Shown: positions 24,155 through 32,624, counted from the first letter of the stretch. The stretch is 64,000 nucleotides of DNA from Granulicella mallensis MP5ACTX8 (GCF_000178955.2 NC_016631.1:2046001-2110000); one strand, 5' to 3'. Notes: generated by a model from the sequence alone, not told the origin. A program made the numbers and translations.

Positions 24155-24559
24155 ATGAGTGCCATGCCGAAGGACCTTGTTCGCTATCAACAGACAGGAA
24201 ACCTGCATCTTGTGACCTTCTCTTGTTATCGGAGGCTTCCGTATCTCGGTACTCCTGCGATCCGCGAGCTCTTCGAAAGGTCTTTGGAAAAGATGCGTAT
24301 GAAGTACGACTTCTATATCAATGCCTATGTCGTAATGCCAGAGCACGTGCATCTGTTGATCAACGAACCCAAACGGGCGATCCTGGTAAAGACCCTTCAG
24401 GCGCTAAAGATATCCGCGCAGGCGGGGGCATATATCCGAAACCCCTTTGGGTGCCGTCATGAATGGGGCGCCGGCGTTCACATGATCGCAACGTTCGCTG
24501 CACTCATGTTTATGTTCGTAGGTGCCGTAAGGACGTCTCGGGCACATCTGACTGCCTGA
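24155..24559 (+). pseudogene. REP-associated tyrosine transposase (RAYT), truncated
   Basis: Y1/HUH-family transposase of the IS200-like RAYT group. The N-terminal half is good: RYQQTGNLHLVTFSCYRRLPYL, FERSLEKMRMKYDFYINAYVVMPEHVHLLI (the HUH motif is HVH) and AILVKTLQALKISA. After about residue 96 homology is lost: the sequence runs into NPFGCRHEWG and a hydrophobic tail, and the catalytic Tyr helix is missing. The nucleotide sequence at that point resembles a REP-like repeat seen at 16308-16338, so the 3' end was probably replaced by such a repeat. ATG 24155 is taken as the start; ATG 24164 is also possible. Confidence 0.78.
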
Positions 24560-24773
24560 CGAATATGGGCCGCAAGCATCTGGTGATTTCAGACCCGAAA
24601 CAACGGGCATCAAGAGGCACGCTGCCATGCATCGGGTTGAGAGGTGACACGTCACCCCAGAATGGGAGCTATAGTGCAGACGCAGGTTGCTGTGAGGGAG
24701 TTATAAGAAAATAGGTGGGCTTATAGGGAATTGGCGCGATGAAGCCCCTGAGTGGCGCAAAGATCGGCTTTAC

Positions 24774-25070
24774 GTGGTTGGTCTCCCCAGCACTCCTGAT
24801 CACCTGACTGGAACCAACATCAGTGTGAGCTCTTCAGTGCTGCACATCGTCTTGCTAGGGATGATAGGGACGGACGCTATACAGCCTTTGGACGAGTCCC
24901 CAATCACGCTCACGCTGGATTCAGCGCTGAGGAGCAAAGACTATGGCGGCATTGAGGCATCTTTCCCAAAACCGGACCTTACACAGGAGTTTCGAATTGC
25001 TGTCATCGGAGAAGGAGGATACAAGAAGATCTTCATCGTTAAGAAGAAGTATCTGAACCGTCTGCGATGA
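24774..25070 (+). CDS. Hypothetical protein fragment
   Basis: A 98-residue frame beginning at GTG 24774. It has a coding look (TNISVSSSVLHIVLLGMIG, ITLTLDSALRSKDYGGIEASF, IAVIGEGGYKKIFIVKKKYLNRL) but no family I recognise. The same frame stays open upstream for about 80 bases (reading WRDEAPEWRKDRLYV) with no ATG, after a TGA, so the gene may be 5'-truncated or damaged. No ribosome-binding site is evident. It lies between the RAYT relic and a membrane-anchored HTH gene in the island. Confidence 0.3.
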   Translation: MVGLPSTPDHLTGTNISVSSSVLHIVLLGMIGTDAIQPLDESPITLTLDSALRSKDYGGIEASFPKPDLTQEFRIAVIGEGGYKKIFIVKKKYLNRLR

Positions 25071-25356
25071 TCCCAGTCATATACATACGACGCATAGGGC
25101 GATGCAGCTCTTCAATTGAGGCCAGGATAACTACAGGCTGACGCCTTCAGGGCAGCAATCGACTGAACCCCTGCGGAGTTGTTTGTTGCACAGCCAAGAA
25201 CCTGAGTAATCATTTGTGTGTAGATTATCGGCTGCCGCCATACACAATGGCAATCTGAAGTTAGAGGCTTGTCTATGTCCTCATGGGTTCTGTTCAGCGC
25301 CCCAAAAGAAACAGAACATGAGGCGTGTCATATCTTTGAATAGTCAGAGATTTACT

Positions 25357-25734
25357 TCAGGCACTTGTTAGAGGAGGAATCTCCACTTTCCAATACTCGC
25401 CTGTCTCATGTGCGACGTGCTTTTTGCGTTTCAGGCGGCCCAGGCATCCCAGTACGCGCTTCTCGGATAGCCCGGTTGCTTGAGCGATCTCGGAAACCGT
25501 TTTTGTCCCTGCCGTTTGGGAGCGGCCTCCGCTTGGATGAGTAAAGGAGGCTTTCGTTATCTGTGCGTCAAGGAAGTCCTTCACTTTGTAATCGACGAAC
25601 CTATCCATATACCAGTCGTAGCTTTCGAATAGCGCACGAGGCCCGTGATAGATAGCAACCAATATCGTGACAACTGCTACAGTCGTTCCCCATGCATTTC
25701 GCGCATAGGGCCAAAGAAGACGGAATATGTGCAT
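25357..25734 (-). CDS. Membrane-anchored winged-helix protein, unknown
   Basis: Protein of 125 residues with one N-terminal membrane segment (AWGTTVAVVTILVAIYHG, about residues 14-31), a polar linker (SYDWYMDRFVDYKVKDFLDAQ) and a C-terminal winged helix-turn-helix: TKTVSEIAQATGLSEKRVLGCLGRLKRKKHVAHETGEYWKV. The HTH resembles the ArsR/MarR-like fold, where SEIAQATGLSEKRVLGCL supplies the recognition helix. A membrane-tethered DNA-binding protein suggests signal-responsive regulation, but it may also bind protein. It stands alone in the island, convergent with nothing close. Confidence 0.6.
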   Translation of the reverse strand: MHIFRLLWPYARNAWGTTVAVVTILVAIYHGPRALFESYDWYMDRFVDYKVKDFLDAQITKASFTHPSGGRSQTAGTKTVSEIAQATGLSEKRVLGCLGRLKRKKHVAHETGEYWKVEIPPLTSA

Positions 25735-25898
25735 CGGATTATCCTACCGAATTCTTGCAGGTGGTAGACATACTTTATGCAGCGTCAACGCGTAGAGGGA
25801 GCATCCTGGCTACACTGGGTGCCGAATGAACGGCCTTGCGACGGCAGGTAGGGGAAAGAGTGTAGGGAGCCCCCGCTAAATCCTGTCGAAAGCCCCTT

Positions 25899-25945
25899 CG
25901 CTGCACATCCATCATTTCAGTTTAATGAACTGCTCGCCTGTGAGA
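25899..25945. repeat. Island repeat, copy A
   Basis: Stretch ending in TGAACTGCTCGCCTGTGAGA, 11 bases before the start of the membrane protein gene. It is matched, with scattered changes, by copy B at 26921-26966 and more weakly by copy C at 14377-14421. Confidence 0.5.
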
Positions 25946-25956
25946 ACATCACGATC

Positions 25957-26880
25957 ATGACCGGTGGCGCAAACTATAAAGTCGTTCTAGTGAATCGGAC
26001 TAGGAATCCGTGGTGGAGCAGATTCTTTACCGTGACGCAGTTCTGCTGTGTGCCCCTCATCCTGTGGTGGATTCCGTATCAGCATCTCCCTCCTCCGGGA
26101 TGGGCTGTGGCCTTACTCGCAATGGCAGCGGCTGCTATGAGCATTCACGAAGGGATGAAGGATTGGCAGAAGCTATTCTGGATCGTCATCATGACGGCTA
26201 TGCTCATCACCGAGCTCCGAGCCATCAACAAGGAGCGCGATAAGGCCTATTGGGACTCGGTTACTGAAACGCACAGGAGAGAAGTCGAGGAGGCACGGCA
26301 ACAGGATCGTTTTGAGGCCAGCATGAAGGGCTTCGAGAATCTACTTGCTCAAGACAAGGCGATACTCCGAACGACTCAGGGAGCCGCGTCTACGGCTCAA
26401 GAGGGAATTGCCAGCATGATGGGCACAGACTCTTATTTGCTGGCAATTCCACAACATATTTTCCCCGCGACCCCAAGCAACCAAGATTCATTTGGATTTA
26501 TGTTGTTTCCCATAGGGAAACATATTATCTGGGACGGTGAGGTTGTAGAGAGTGAAGGCCAGATGGATGAGAGCTTCTACAGCCGGCCTCAAAAGGTTAT
26601 TGAATTGAAGCCCATCACCTTGAGTCACGCATCGGGTCTGGGGATAACTATTCAACCCTCAAGGGATAAGGATAATTGGTATGCGTTTAGTTTTTCATCA
26701 AGAGCTACCGGAGGTGGCGAGAATCTACTGATACGTTTCAATCAACACACAAATAGCTGGGAGTTCCAATATTGGCTGTACCGGCTAAAGATCGGAATGA
26801 AGAAGCCTGAACCGCCAGTTGTGTTGAAGCATCAAGAATGGGAACCGATCCCAAGCCCCGTAATGGTGCAAGCACACTAG
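25957..26880 (+). CDS. Membrane protein with coiled coil, unknown function
   Basis: Protein of 307 residues with three likely membrane segments near the N-terminus (FCCVPLILWWIPYQ, GWAVALLAMAAAAMSI, LFWIVIMTAMLITEL). A charged helical stretch follows (INKERDKAYWDSVTETHRREVEEARQQDRFEASM), probably a coiled coil. The C-terminal domain of about 140 residues is strand-rich (SFGFMLFPIGKHIIWDG, LGITIQPSRDKDNWYAFSF). The arrangement suggests an anchored sensor or scaffold; no enzymatic motif is seen. It is flanked by a repeated sequence on both sides (25899-25945 and 26921-26966), as if it were a cassette. Confidence 0.6.
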   Translation: MTGGANYKVVLVNRTRNPWWSRFFTVTQFCCVPLILWWIPYQHLPPPGWAVALLAMAAAAMSIHEGMKDWQKLFWIVIMTAMLITELRAINKERDKAYWDSVTETHRREVEEARQQDRFEASMKGFENLLAQDKAILRTTQGAASTAQEGIASMMGTDSYLLAIPQHIFPATPSNQDSFGFMLFPIGKHIIWDGEVVESEGQMDESFYSRPQKVIELKPITLSHASGLGITIQPSRDKDNWYAFSFSSRATGGGENLLIRFNQHTNSWEFQYWLYRLKIGMKKPEPPVVLKHQEWEPIPSPVMVQAH

Positions 26881-27188
26881 CTCTGTGTGCGCTCGCCTAT
26901 CCGTGTTGCCTTAGCCCAGCCGCTGCAAATTGTCACCTTAGCTTTATGAACTGTTCGCCTGTGAGATCTGGGAGGGTCTCTAGTGCTTGAGGCTTCACAT
27001 CTAGCGAATGACCAGACGGGCGTCTGTGAGCAAGTTCGATGGGACTGGGAAGATCGTGAGAATGCCAAGGGATACTGGCAGGGGATAGCCAGAAGGGGAA
27101 ATACGTGACGTATCCCTTTTGTATCCCCGAGCATGATTAGAAGAGAAGTGAAACGCCACAAATCCTAATGTAAACCCTTTAGAATGTG
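26881..27188. other. Gene-free stretch between the island and tRNA-Lys
   Basis: About 308 bases with no convincing gene. It begins with repeat copy B (26921-26966). Further on, the motif GGGATAC recurs several times on one strand or the other around 27065-27130. Its last bases abut the 3' end of tRNA-Lys, the usual location of an integrase gene or attachment site, but neither could be identified. Confidence 0.45.
26921..26966. repeat. Island repeat, copy B
   Basis: Begins CGCTGCAAAT and ends ATGAACTGTTCGCCTGTGAGA, in direct orientation to copy A about 1.02 kb upstream. No gene follows it. Confidence 0.5.
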
Positions 27189-27264
27189 TGGTGAGCGGGC
27201 TGGGGCTCGAACCCAGGACCAACGCCTTAAAAGGGCGATGCTCTACCAACTGAGCTACCCGCTC
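27189..27264 (-). tRNA. tRNA-Lys (anticodon TTT)
   Basis: Minus-strand cloverleaf of 73 bases plus an encoded CCA (27191-27189). The acceptor GAGCGGG pairs with CCCGCTC. The D arm is GCTC...GAGC, the anticodon stem TCGCC/GGCGT closes the loop CTTTTAA (anticodon TTT, read as UUU), and the T arm is CTGGG-TTCGAGC-CCCAG. The discriminator base is A. The gene's 3' end points toward the accessory island on its left, the orientation expected if the island integrated into this tRNA. Confidence 0.97.
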
Positions 27265-27459
27265 GCTCTTCTTTAAAGTAGCACAGCCGGAGAGCTGCAG
27301 AAAGACAGGCAAAAGCCTATAGCTGTATTTTTACTTGATTCTGTGGCCCGGTAAACGTATAAAAACAGGCACGTATTCCGCAATGAGTTGTATGCAGGCT
27401 AAGACCTGCGGGAGAAGCTTCGGCGACTTCATGGATCGCGGTTGAATGGAGACCTCCCG

Positions 27460-29442
27460 ATGCTGTTTCGGGTCAATGCACGTCCAGTAAACCGCCGTTG
27501 TCTTGCCGGTTTGTTTTTTGTCCTTGTAGCCACGCCGCTTTATGCGGCAAGTGGCGTTCCCGACTGGGTGCGAACCGCGGCACACCAGACCCTGCCCGAT
27601 TTTCCCGAGACAACCAAGGCCGTCGTCTTGCTTGATGAAACGACCTATACGGTCGCACCGGATGGCAGCGCTGTCGAACACCTGCGCCACGTGGTGAAGA
27701 TTCTGCGTCCCCAGGGGCGCGAGTATGGCTATCCGTTTGTGTGGTACGACAAGGACTCCAAGGTGCTGTCGATGCATGTGTGGAGCATCGATCCAGCGGG
27801 CCATGAGTATGCCTTGAAGGACAATGAGATCAGGGACTTCAGTCCTCCGGGAGACGGCGAACTCTACTCCGACGATAAGGCCAAGATCGCCGACCCTCCG
27901 GGACGCGATCCTGGCGGCATCGTCGCCTATGAGTACGAAAAACGCGAGCGGCCTTACCTGGCGGAGACGAACTGGCAGTTTCAGGGCGAGATTCCGCATG
28001 TAACGCAGAGCTTCGTGCTGGTGCTGCCGCAGGGCTACAGCTATACGACGACCTGGGCGCACCATCCGCAGACCGATGGCATCGATCTTGAAAACCACCA
28101 CTACCGGTGGGACATGAACAATGAACCGGCCATCGACCTGGAGCACATTCCAATGCGTCCGGCCTCTGGTTCGCTGGAGGCGCGAATGACGGTCCACTAC
28201 TCCGGGCCGGGACTTGCGCAGCCTCAGGAAGGTACGTGGAAGGGCATCGGAGAGTGGTACGACTCGCTGGCGCATGATCGCGTCGTCGCGACGCCGGACA
28301 TCTCCGCCAAGGCCGCGGAGCTTACCCAGGGCAAGACCGACTTCTACGATAAGTCGGAGGCGATTGGCGAGTTTGTGCAGCAGCAGATTCGTTATTTCGT
28401 GATCGAGATGGGCGTTGGAGGCTATCAGCCGCATCCAGCCGCGGATATCTTTCGTGGCCGTTATGGCGACTGCAAGGACAAGGCCACCCTGTTGTCGGCG
28501 ATGCTCTCGAGCGTCGGTATTCATAGCGCTTTGCTCATGGTCGATACCCAACGCGGAGTGATCGATCCCGAAGATCCTTCGATCTATGGCAATCACATGA
28601 TTGCCGCGATTGAGGTCCCACAGGGCTATGAGTCGCCGAAACTGCACAGCGTGGTAACGGCGAAGACCGGCAAGCGCTACCTCATCTTCGACCCGACGTG
28701 GGAGAAGACGCCCTTCGGCCAGTTGGAAGACAACCTGCAGGGAAGCTATGGTGTGCTCCTGGAAGGGGCGAACAGCCAGGTCATCCAGCTTCCGGTACTC
28801 GATCCAAAGTTCAACAGTGTTCGACGTTCGGCGCGCTTTCAGCTGGATGCCGATGGAACGCTTAAGGGAACGGTGACGGTCAAACGCTTCGGCGATCTTG
28901 CAGAGCGAGAGCGCTACCTCTTTACGCATGGCGATGCGAAGGAGCAGCAGCAGTACATCGACCGCACGGCCTCGCGGGATTTTGCCGCGGCGTCGCTCAC
29001 GGATCTGAAGGCGGAGAACGTAGAGTCTTTGAACAAAGATATGACGACGAGTTACACGCTCTCGGCGAGCCATTTTGCGACGGCGGCTGGTCTTTTGCTG
29101 ATGGTGCGTCCGCGCGTGCTGGGTTCGTTGGACATCCCTGTCGACCACAAGGTTCGAAAGGTGGGGATTGATCTGCGCCAGACGATGCAGGCCAGCGACG
29201 ACTTTGAGATAGAGCTGCCTGCTGGTTATGTCGTCGATGAACTTCCCGATCCCGTAAAGATCGACCTGGGATTCGCCAGCTATGAGAGTTCGACCGAGGT
29301 GCAGGGGCAGACCTTGCACTACAAACGCGTTTATACGCAGCGCGAAGTGACTCTGCCGGCGGACAAATACTCGGAGCTGCAGAAGCTGGCAGGAGTCATC
29401 GATAACGATGAGCAGAGCCGCGCTGTTTTGAAGCATAAATAA
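27460..29442 (+). CDS. DUF3857/transglutaminase-like exported protein, active site intact
   Basis: Exported protein of about 660 residues with an N-terminal DUF3857 domain and a transglutaminase-like domain. The signal peptide is RRCLAGLFFVLVATPLYAAS. DUF3857 covers roughly residues 50-220 (VLLDETTYTVAPDGSAVEHLRHVVKIL). The transglutaminase core has a full papain-type triad: Cys338 in YGDCKDKATLL, His379 in GNHMIAAIEV and Asp411 in IFDPTW. The C-terminal part resembles DUF3858 strands. The frame opens at TTG 27442, but ATG 27460 has GGAGA seven bases upstream. A paralogue follows 63 bases later. Family members are periplasmic or surface-linked; the substrate is unknown. Confidence 0.9.
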   Translation: MLFRVNARPVNRRCLAGLFFVLVATPLYAASGVPDWVRTAAHQTLPDFPETTKAVVLLDETTYTVAPDGSAVEHLRHVVKILRPQGREYGYPFVWYDKDSKVLSMHVWSIDPAGHEYALKDNEIRDFSPPGDGELYSDDKAKIADPPGRDPGGIVAYEYEKRERPYLAETNWQFQGEIPHVTQSFVLVLPQGYSYTTTWAHHPQTDGIDLENHHYRWDMNNEPAIDLEHIPMRPASGSLEARMTVHYSGPGLAQPQEGTWKGIGEWYDSLAHDRVVATPDISAKAAELTQGKTDFYDKSEAIGEFVQQQIRYFVIEMGVGGYQPHPAADIFRGRYGDCKDKATLLSAMLSSVGIHSALLMVDTQRGVIDPEDPSIYGNHMIAAIEVPQGYESPKLHSVVTAKTGKRYLIFDPTWEKTPFGQLEDNLQGSYGVLLEGANSQVIQLPVLDPKFNSVRRSARFQLDADGTLKGTVTVKRFGDLAERERYLFTHGDAKEQQQYIDRTASRDFAAASLTDLKAENVESLNKDMTTSYTLSASHFATAAGLLLMVRPRVLGSLDIPVDHKVRKVGIDLRQTMQASDDFEIELPAGYVVDELPDPVKIDLGFASYESSTEVQGQTLHYKRVYTQREVTLPADKYSELQKLAGVIDNDEQSRAVLKHK

Positions 29443-29505
29443 AGTTCCAGATTTCGGGCCGGCAACCTAAGTTCAAACGATGCGAAAGAAGGTCTAAAGA
29501 GCAAC

Positions 29506-31614
29506 ATGCTGAGTTCATCTCCTATCCGTTGGCGCAGATTGGATGTCCCTTGTTTCAATGTCTCTTTGCGGAGTGCCGCGCGCGCTGGCTTGCTGTTGGC
29601 CGTTGCACTGGCACCCGTTGCAGCTCATGCCGCCGATCCCTTTCTGAAACCTACGAAAGAGGAGTTGGAGATGAAGTCTCTACCCGGCTATCCGGGAGCG
29701 TCTGCGGTCGTGCTCTTTCGCGAGGAGATCTCCAAGGATGATCTCCATGTGTTTCAGAACTACAACCGCATCAAGATCCTGACGGAAGAGGGTAAGAAAT
29801 ACGCCAACGTCGAACTGGGCTTCGTCAGTTCGAGCGCTACCGGTTATATGGAAAATGGCGACGACAAGATGGTGGGGGATATCATCGGCCGCACGATCCA
29901 CGCCGATGGCACGATCATCCCGTTCACCGGCAAACCTTACTTGAAGGTGATCGAGAAGACCAAGGGGTACAAGGTGCAGGAGAAGGTCTTCACGCTGCCG
30001 GATGTGGAGGTTGGCAGCATCATCGAGTATCGCTACTCTACCCGCTATAACGACAACGTCTATGAGGCGCCCAGTTGGTATATCCAGGGCGATCTCTATC
30101 TGAGGGCGGCGCATTATGTCTGGTATCCGACGAGCCATGAGATGTCGGACGGAGAGACCGGAGATCCGATCAACTCGATCTCCTGGCTTCCCATTCTGCC
30201 TCCGGGAACGGAACTGGTGCATCGCGATCTTCCTGGCACAGACGCCGTAGGCCGGGTTTTGCGGGTCTACGAGGTCAATATCAAGGACGTGCCTCCGCAA
30301 ACGGAGGAAGAGTTCATGCCTCCTATCGCGAGCTTCAGCTATCGCGTGCTGTTCAACTTCACTCCGTATCGCACTCCCGCCGAGTACTGGAAGTCGAGAG
30401 GTAAGGTCTGGTCGAAAGCTGTCGATGGCTTCGCCGGCCCGAATTCGGATCTAAGATCGGCAACGGAGTCGATCATTGCCGGAGCGAATACCCAGGATGA
30501 GAAACTGCGCAAGATCTATGCCGCGGTGATGGCGCTCGAAAATACAAGCTATACGCGGGCGCATGAACAGAGAGAAGACAAGGCCGAGGGCCTGGGCAAA
30601 GTCAGCAACGCGAGCGATGTCCTGTCGCATAAGCGCGGGGATAGCGCGCAGCTCACCGAGCTCTTTGTCGGCATGGCCCGCGCCGCCGGGATGAAGGCTT
30701 ACATGATGCTGGTGCCTGACCGTTCCAGTGAACTCTTTGCCCCAGGCCGAATGAGCTTTAGCCAGTTCTCCGACTTGATTGCCATCGTGAATGTCGATGG
30801 CAAAGAGCAATTTTTTGCTCCGGGATCGCGGTACTGCCCTTACGCTAGTCTTCCCTGGGAGGATACGGTCGCGCAGGGTCTTCGTCAGGTGGAAGGCGGC
30901 ACTGATTTTGGACATACGATGGATGTGAGCTACAAGGACAATAAGACAGTTCGTATCGCCAACCTGAAGATGGACGAACATGGCGGCATCACGGGCAAGA
31001 TCAACCTCACCTTCGACGGCGCGCCTGCGCTGCACTGGCGTCAGCAGGCATTGAAGGGAGATGAAGAGAGCATCAAGCACAGCCTGCGCACCTCTCTGGA
31101 AGAGATGCTGCCAAAGACCCTCGAAGTCAAGGTCTCCGAAATTCACGGAATCAGCGACTACGAGAAACCGCTCACGGTTGACTATGAGGTGAAGGGAACG
31201 CTTGGAACTCCCACCGGAAAGCGGCTGGTACTCCCTGTGGACCTCTTCCGTGCGGGATCGACGGCGACGTTTACCCACGAAAAACGCGAGCTTGCGGTGT
31301 ACTTCCATTACCCGCAGATGACGCAGGATGCGCTACGCATCAACTTCCCGGCTAACTTTTCTATTGAAGGCAGCCCCGCGTCGTCGCGATTCGATATGAA
31401 GGGCAGCGGCCTGTACAACATGACGGTCACCCCGGCGCCGACAAATGTGACGGTGCGGCGAGACTTTATCTTCAACGACCTCTTTGTCATGCCGAAGAAT
31501 TACCCTGGCCTGCGTTCGTTCTACTCGCAGTTTGAGGCGAAAGACCAGGAGAGCATCGTGCTGAAGGTCGCGGCCACAGAGGCTTCGGCGAGCGCGGGAC
31601 CTGAGGTTAAGTGA
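29506..31614 (+). CDS. DUF3857 protein with degenerate transglutaminase domain
   Basis: Exported paralogue of the preceding gene, 702 residues. The signal peptide is AARAGLLLAVALAPVAAHAAD; DUF3857 follows (YNRIKILTEEGKKYANVELGF). At the transglutaminase site the catalytic Cys is Ser380 in RGDSAQLTELFVGMARAAGM, the His position reads Asp in FSDLIAIVNV, and the Asp position reads Ala in FFAPGSRYCP. All three catalytic residues are therefore replaced while the fold seems kept. It probably acts as a binding or scaffold partner of the active upstream protein, with which it is likely co-transcribed. The alignment behind this was made by eye. Confidence 0.88.
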   Translation: MLSSSPIRWRRLDVPCFNVSLRSAARAGLLLAVALAPVAAHAADPFLKPTKEELEMKSLPGYPGASAVVLFREEISKDDLHVFQNYNRIKILTEEGKKYANVELGFVSSSATGYMENGDDKMVGDIIGRTIHADGTIIPFTGKPYLKVIEKTKGYKVQEKVFTLPDVEVGSIIEYRYSTRYNDNVYEAPSWYIQGDLYLRAAHYVWYPTSHEMSDGETGDPINSISWLPILPPGTELVHRDLPGTDAVGRVLRVYEVNIKDVPPQTEEEFMPPIASFSYRVLFNFTPYRTPAEYWKSRGKVWSKAVDGFAGPNSDLRSATESIIAGANTQDEKLRKIYAAVMALENTSYTRAHEQREDKAEGLGKVSNASDVLSHKRGDSAQLTELFVGMARAAGMKAYMMLVPDRSSELFAPGRMSFSQFSDLIAIVNVDGKEQFFAPGSRYCPYASLPWEDTVAQGLRQVEGGTDFGHTMDVSYKDNKTVRIANLKMDEHGGITGKINLTFDGAPALHWRQQALKGDEESIKHSLRTSLEEMLPKTLEVKVSEIHGISDYEKPLTVDYEVKGTLGTPTGKRLVLPVDLFRAGSTATFTHEKRELAVYFHYPQMTQDALRINFPANFSIEGSPASSRFDMKGSGLYNMTVTPAPTNVTVRRDFIFNDLFVMPKNYPGLRSFYSQFEAKDQESIVLKVAATEASASAGPEVK

Positions 31615-31666
31615 GTTGTGCGAGTTAGAGAATGGAAGAGCATGCCAACGAATTGCGCGCAGCGCG

Positions 31667-31692
31667 CTCTGTGACGCTTCAGCGTCACAGAG
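31667..31692. terminator. Hairpin after the second DUF3857 gene
   Basis: CTCTGTGACGCT-TC-AGCGTCACAGAG, a perfect 12-bp stem with a 2-base loop, 53 bases after the stop. No T tract; terminator-like or REP-like. Confidence 0.5.
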
Positions 31693-31760
31693 ACGGAGGG
31701 TAAGGGAGGCAATCGCCTTTAGGCTACGGAATAAGGCCACGCGAGAATCGGCTTTAGTTC

Positions 31761-32140
31761 GTGTCTGATGAATTGGGGACAACAACGCATCACCTATTTT
31801 GTTCTCCCCACAAAAACGTCATCCTGAGCGTAGCGCCTCGCGTTTTTTGCGAGGTGCGGAGTCGAAGGACCCCGAAGGGCTTGATCTCACCTAGGCTGTT
31901 GGGATCTTTCCAGCACGAGAGTTCAGGCTCGTGCGCTCGAGATAGAAAAGGTGCAAAGGGCATGGACAAGAGGTCAACCCTCGGGGTCCTTCGGTCCTGA
32001 GCGTAGTCGAACGGACGCGTCCCCAAGAGCTGGGACGCTCCGCTCAGGATGACGATTCTGGGGGGAAGCATAAAACAAAAGCGTACCAATGCCGCGATCC
32101 TGATTTCGCTCTAAATCACTATCTCCGATTCGTCAGACAC
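31761..32140. repeat. Composite palindromic repeat element
   Basis: Outer arms GTGTCTGATGAATTGG (31761-31776) and its near-complement ending at 32140 enclose further matched pairs: GTCATCCTGAGCG near 31820 with CGCTCAGGATGAC near 32045, and GGACCCCGAAGGG near 31868 with CCCTCGGGGTCC near 31978. The phrase GTCATCCTGAGCGxAGCG is a repeat common in acidobacterial intergenic DNA. No transposase lies inside, so it is a non-autonomous element. Confidence 0.65.
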
Positions 32141-32195
32141 TACCTAGCCCCGGGCCTTTTGTCTGTGGCTGAAAGAAAGCCCGGGCCTAAAGGCT

Positions 32196-32624
32196 AATGT
32201 CACTTACATTGTGGCTAACTATGCCAGCTTCTTGGTGGGCAGCGAGATCAACCCTAGAAGCTCAATGGAGCGCAGAGGCTAAAGGGCCATGGGTACAAGC
32301 CCCAAAGGGGCGGCATATCCCAGCCTGGGGCGCAAGCCCCAGGTAAGAATCGAAGCATGGATCAAGCGCTGAAAGCGCGATATATCTCGTTTGCACTGGC
32401 GAGATATACCGGGCTTTCAGCCCTCGATTCCTGGCGGGGCATTTACCTGGGGCTTGCGCCCCAGGCTGGGATATGCCGCCCCTTTGGGGCTTGTACCCAT
32501 GGCCACCTCAAAATCTTCTCTCCATTTGGTTCTGCAGTCAGACTGAATCGTCATCCAGTTTCATCCCTACCACGGCCACTGTAAATGCTTGTCCTCTCTA
32601 CTCCGGTCGAAAGTAAGTGACATT
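32196..32624. repeat. Second composite palindrome
   Basis: Arms AATGTCACTTAC (32196-32207) and GTAAGTGACATT (32613-32624) enclose the long 62-bp inverted repeat. Just outside, GGGCCTAAAGGC and GGCCTAAAGGCCC are also related by inversion, so the element is nested like the one before it. Confidence 0.65.
32285..32504. repeat. Perfect 62-bp inverted repeat with structured spacer
   Basis: Bases 32285-32346 are the exact reverse complement of 32443-32504. The 96-base spacer itself contains an imperfect inverted pair (GAATCGA...GCTGAAAGC...ATATCTCG against CGAGATATACC...GCTTTCAGC...TCGATTC). The arms contain internal palindromes such as CCCCAAAGGGG and GGGGCGCAAGCCCC. Confidence 0.85.

Noticed and set aside
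27331-29436. 701-residue minus-strand reading frame
   Set aside because: Antisense shadow of the first DUF3857 gene; composition is Arg/Leu/His-rich with no motif, while the plus strand has a signal peptide and catalytic triad.
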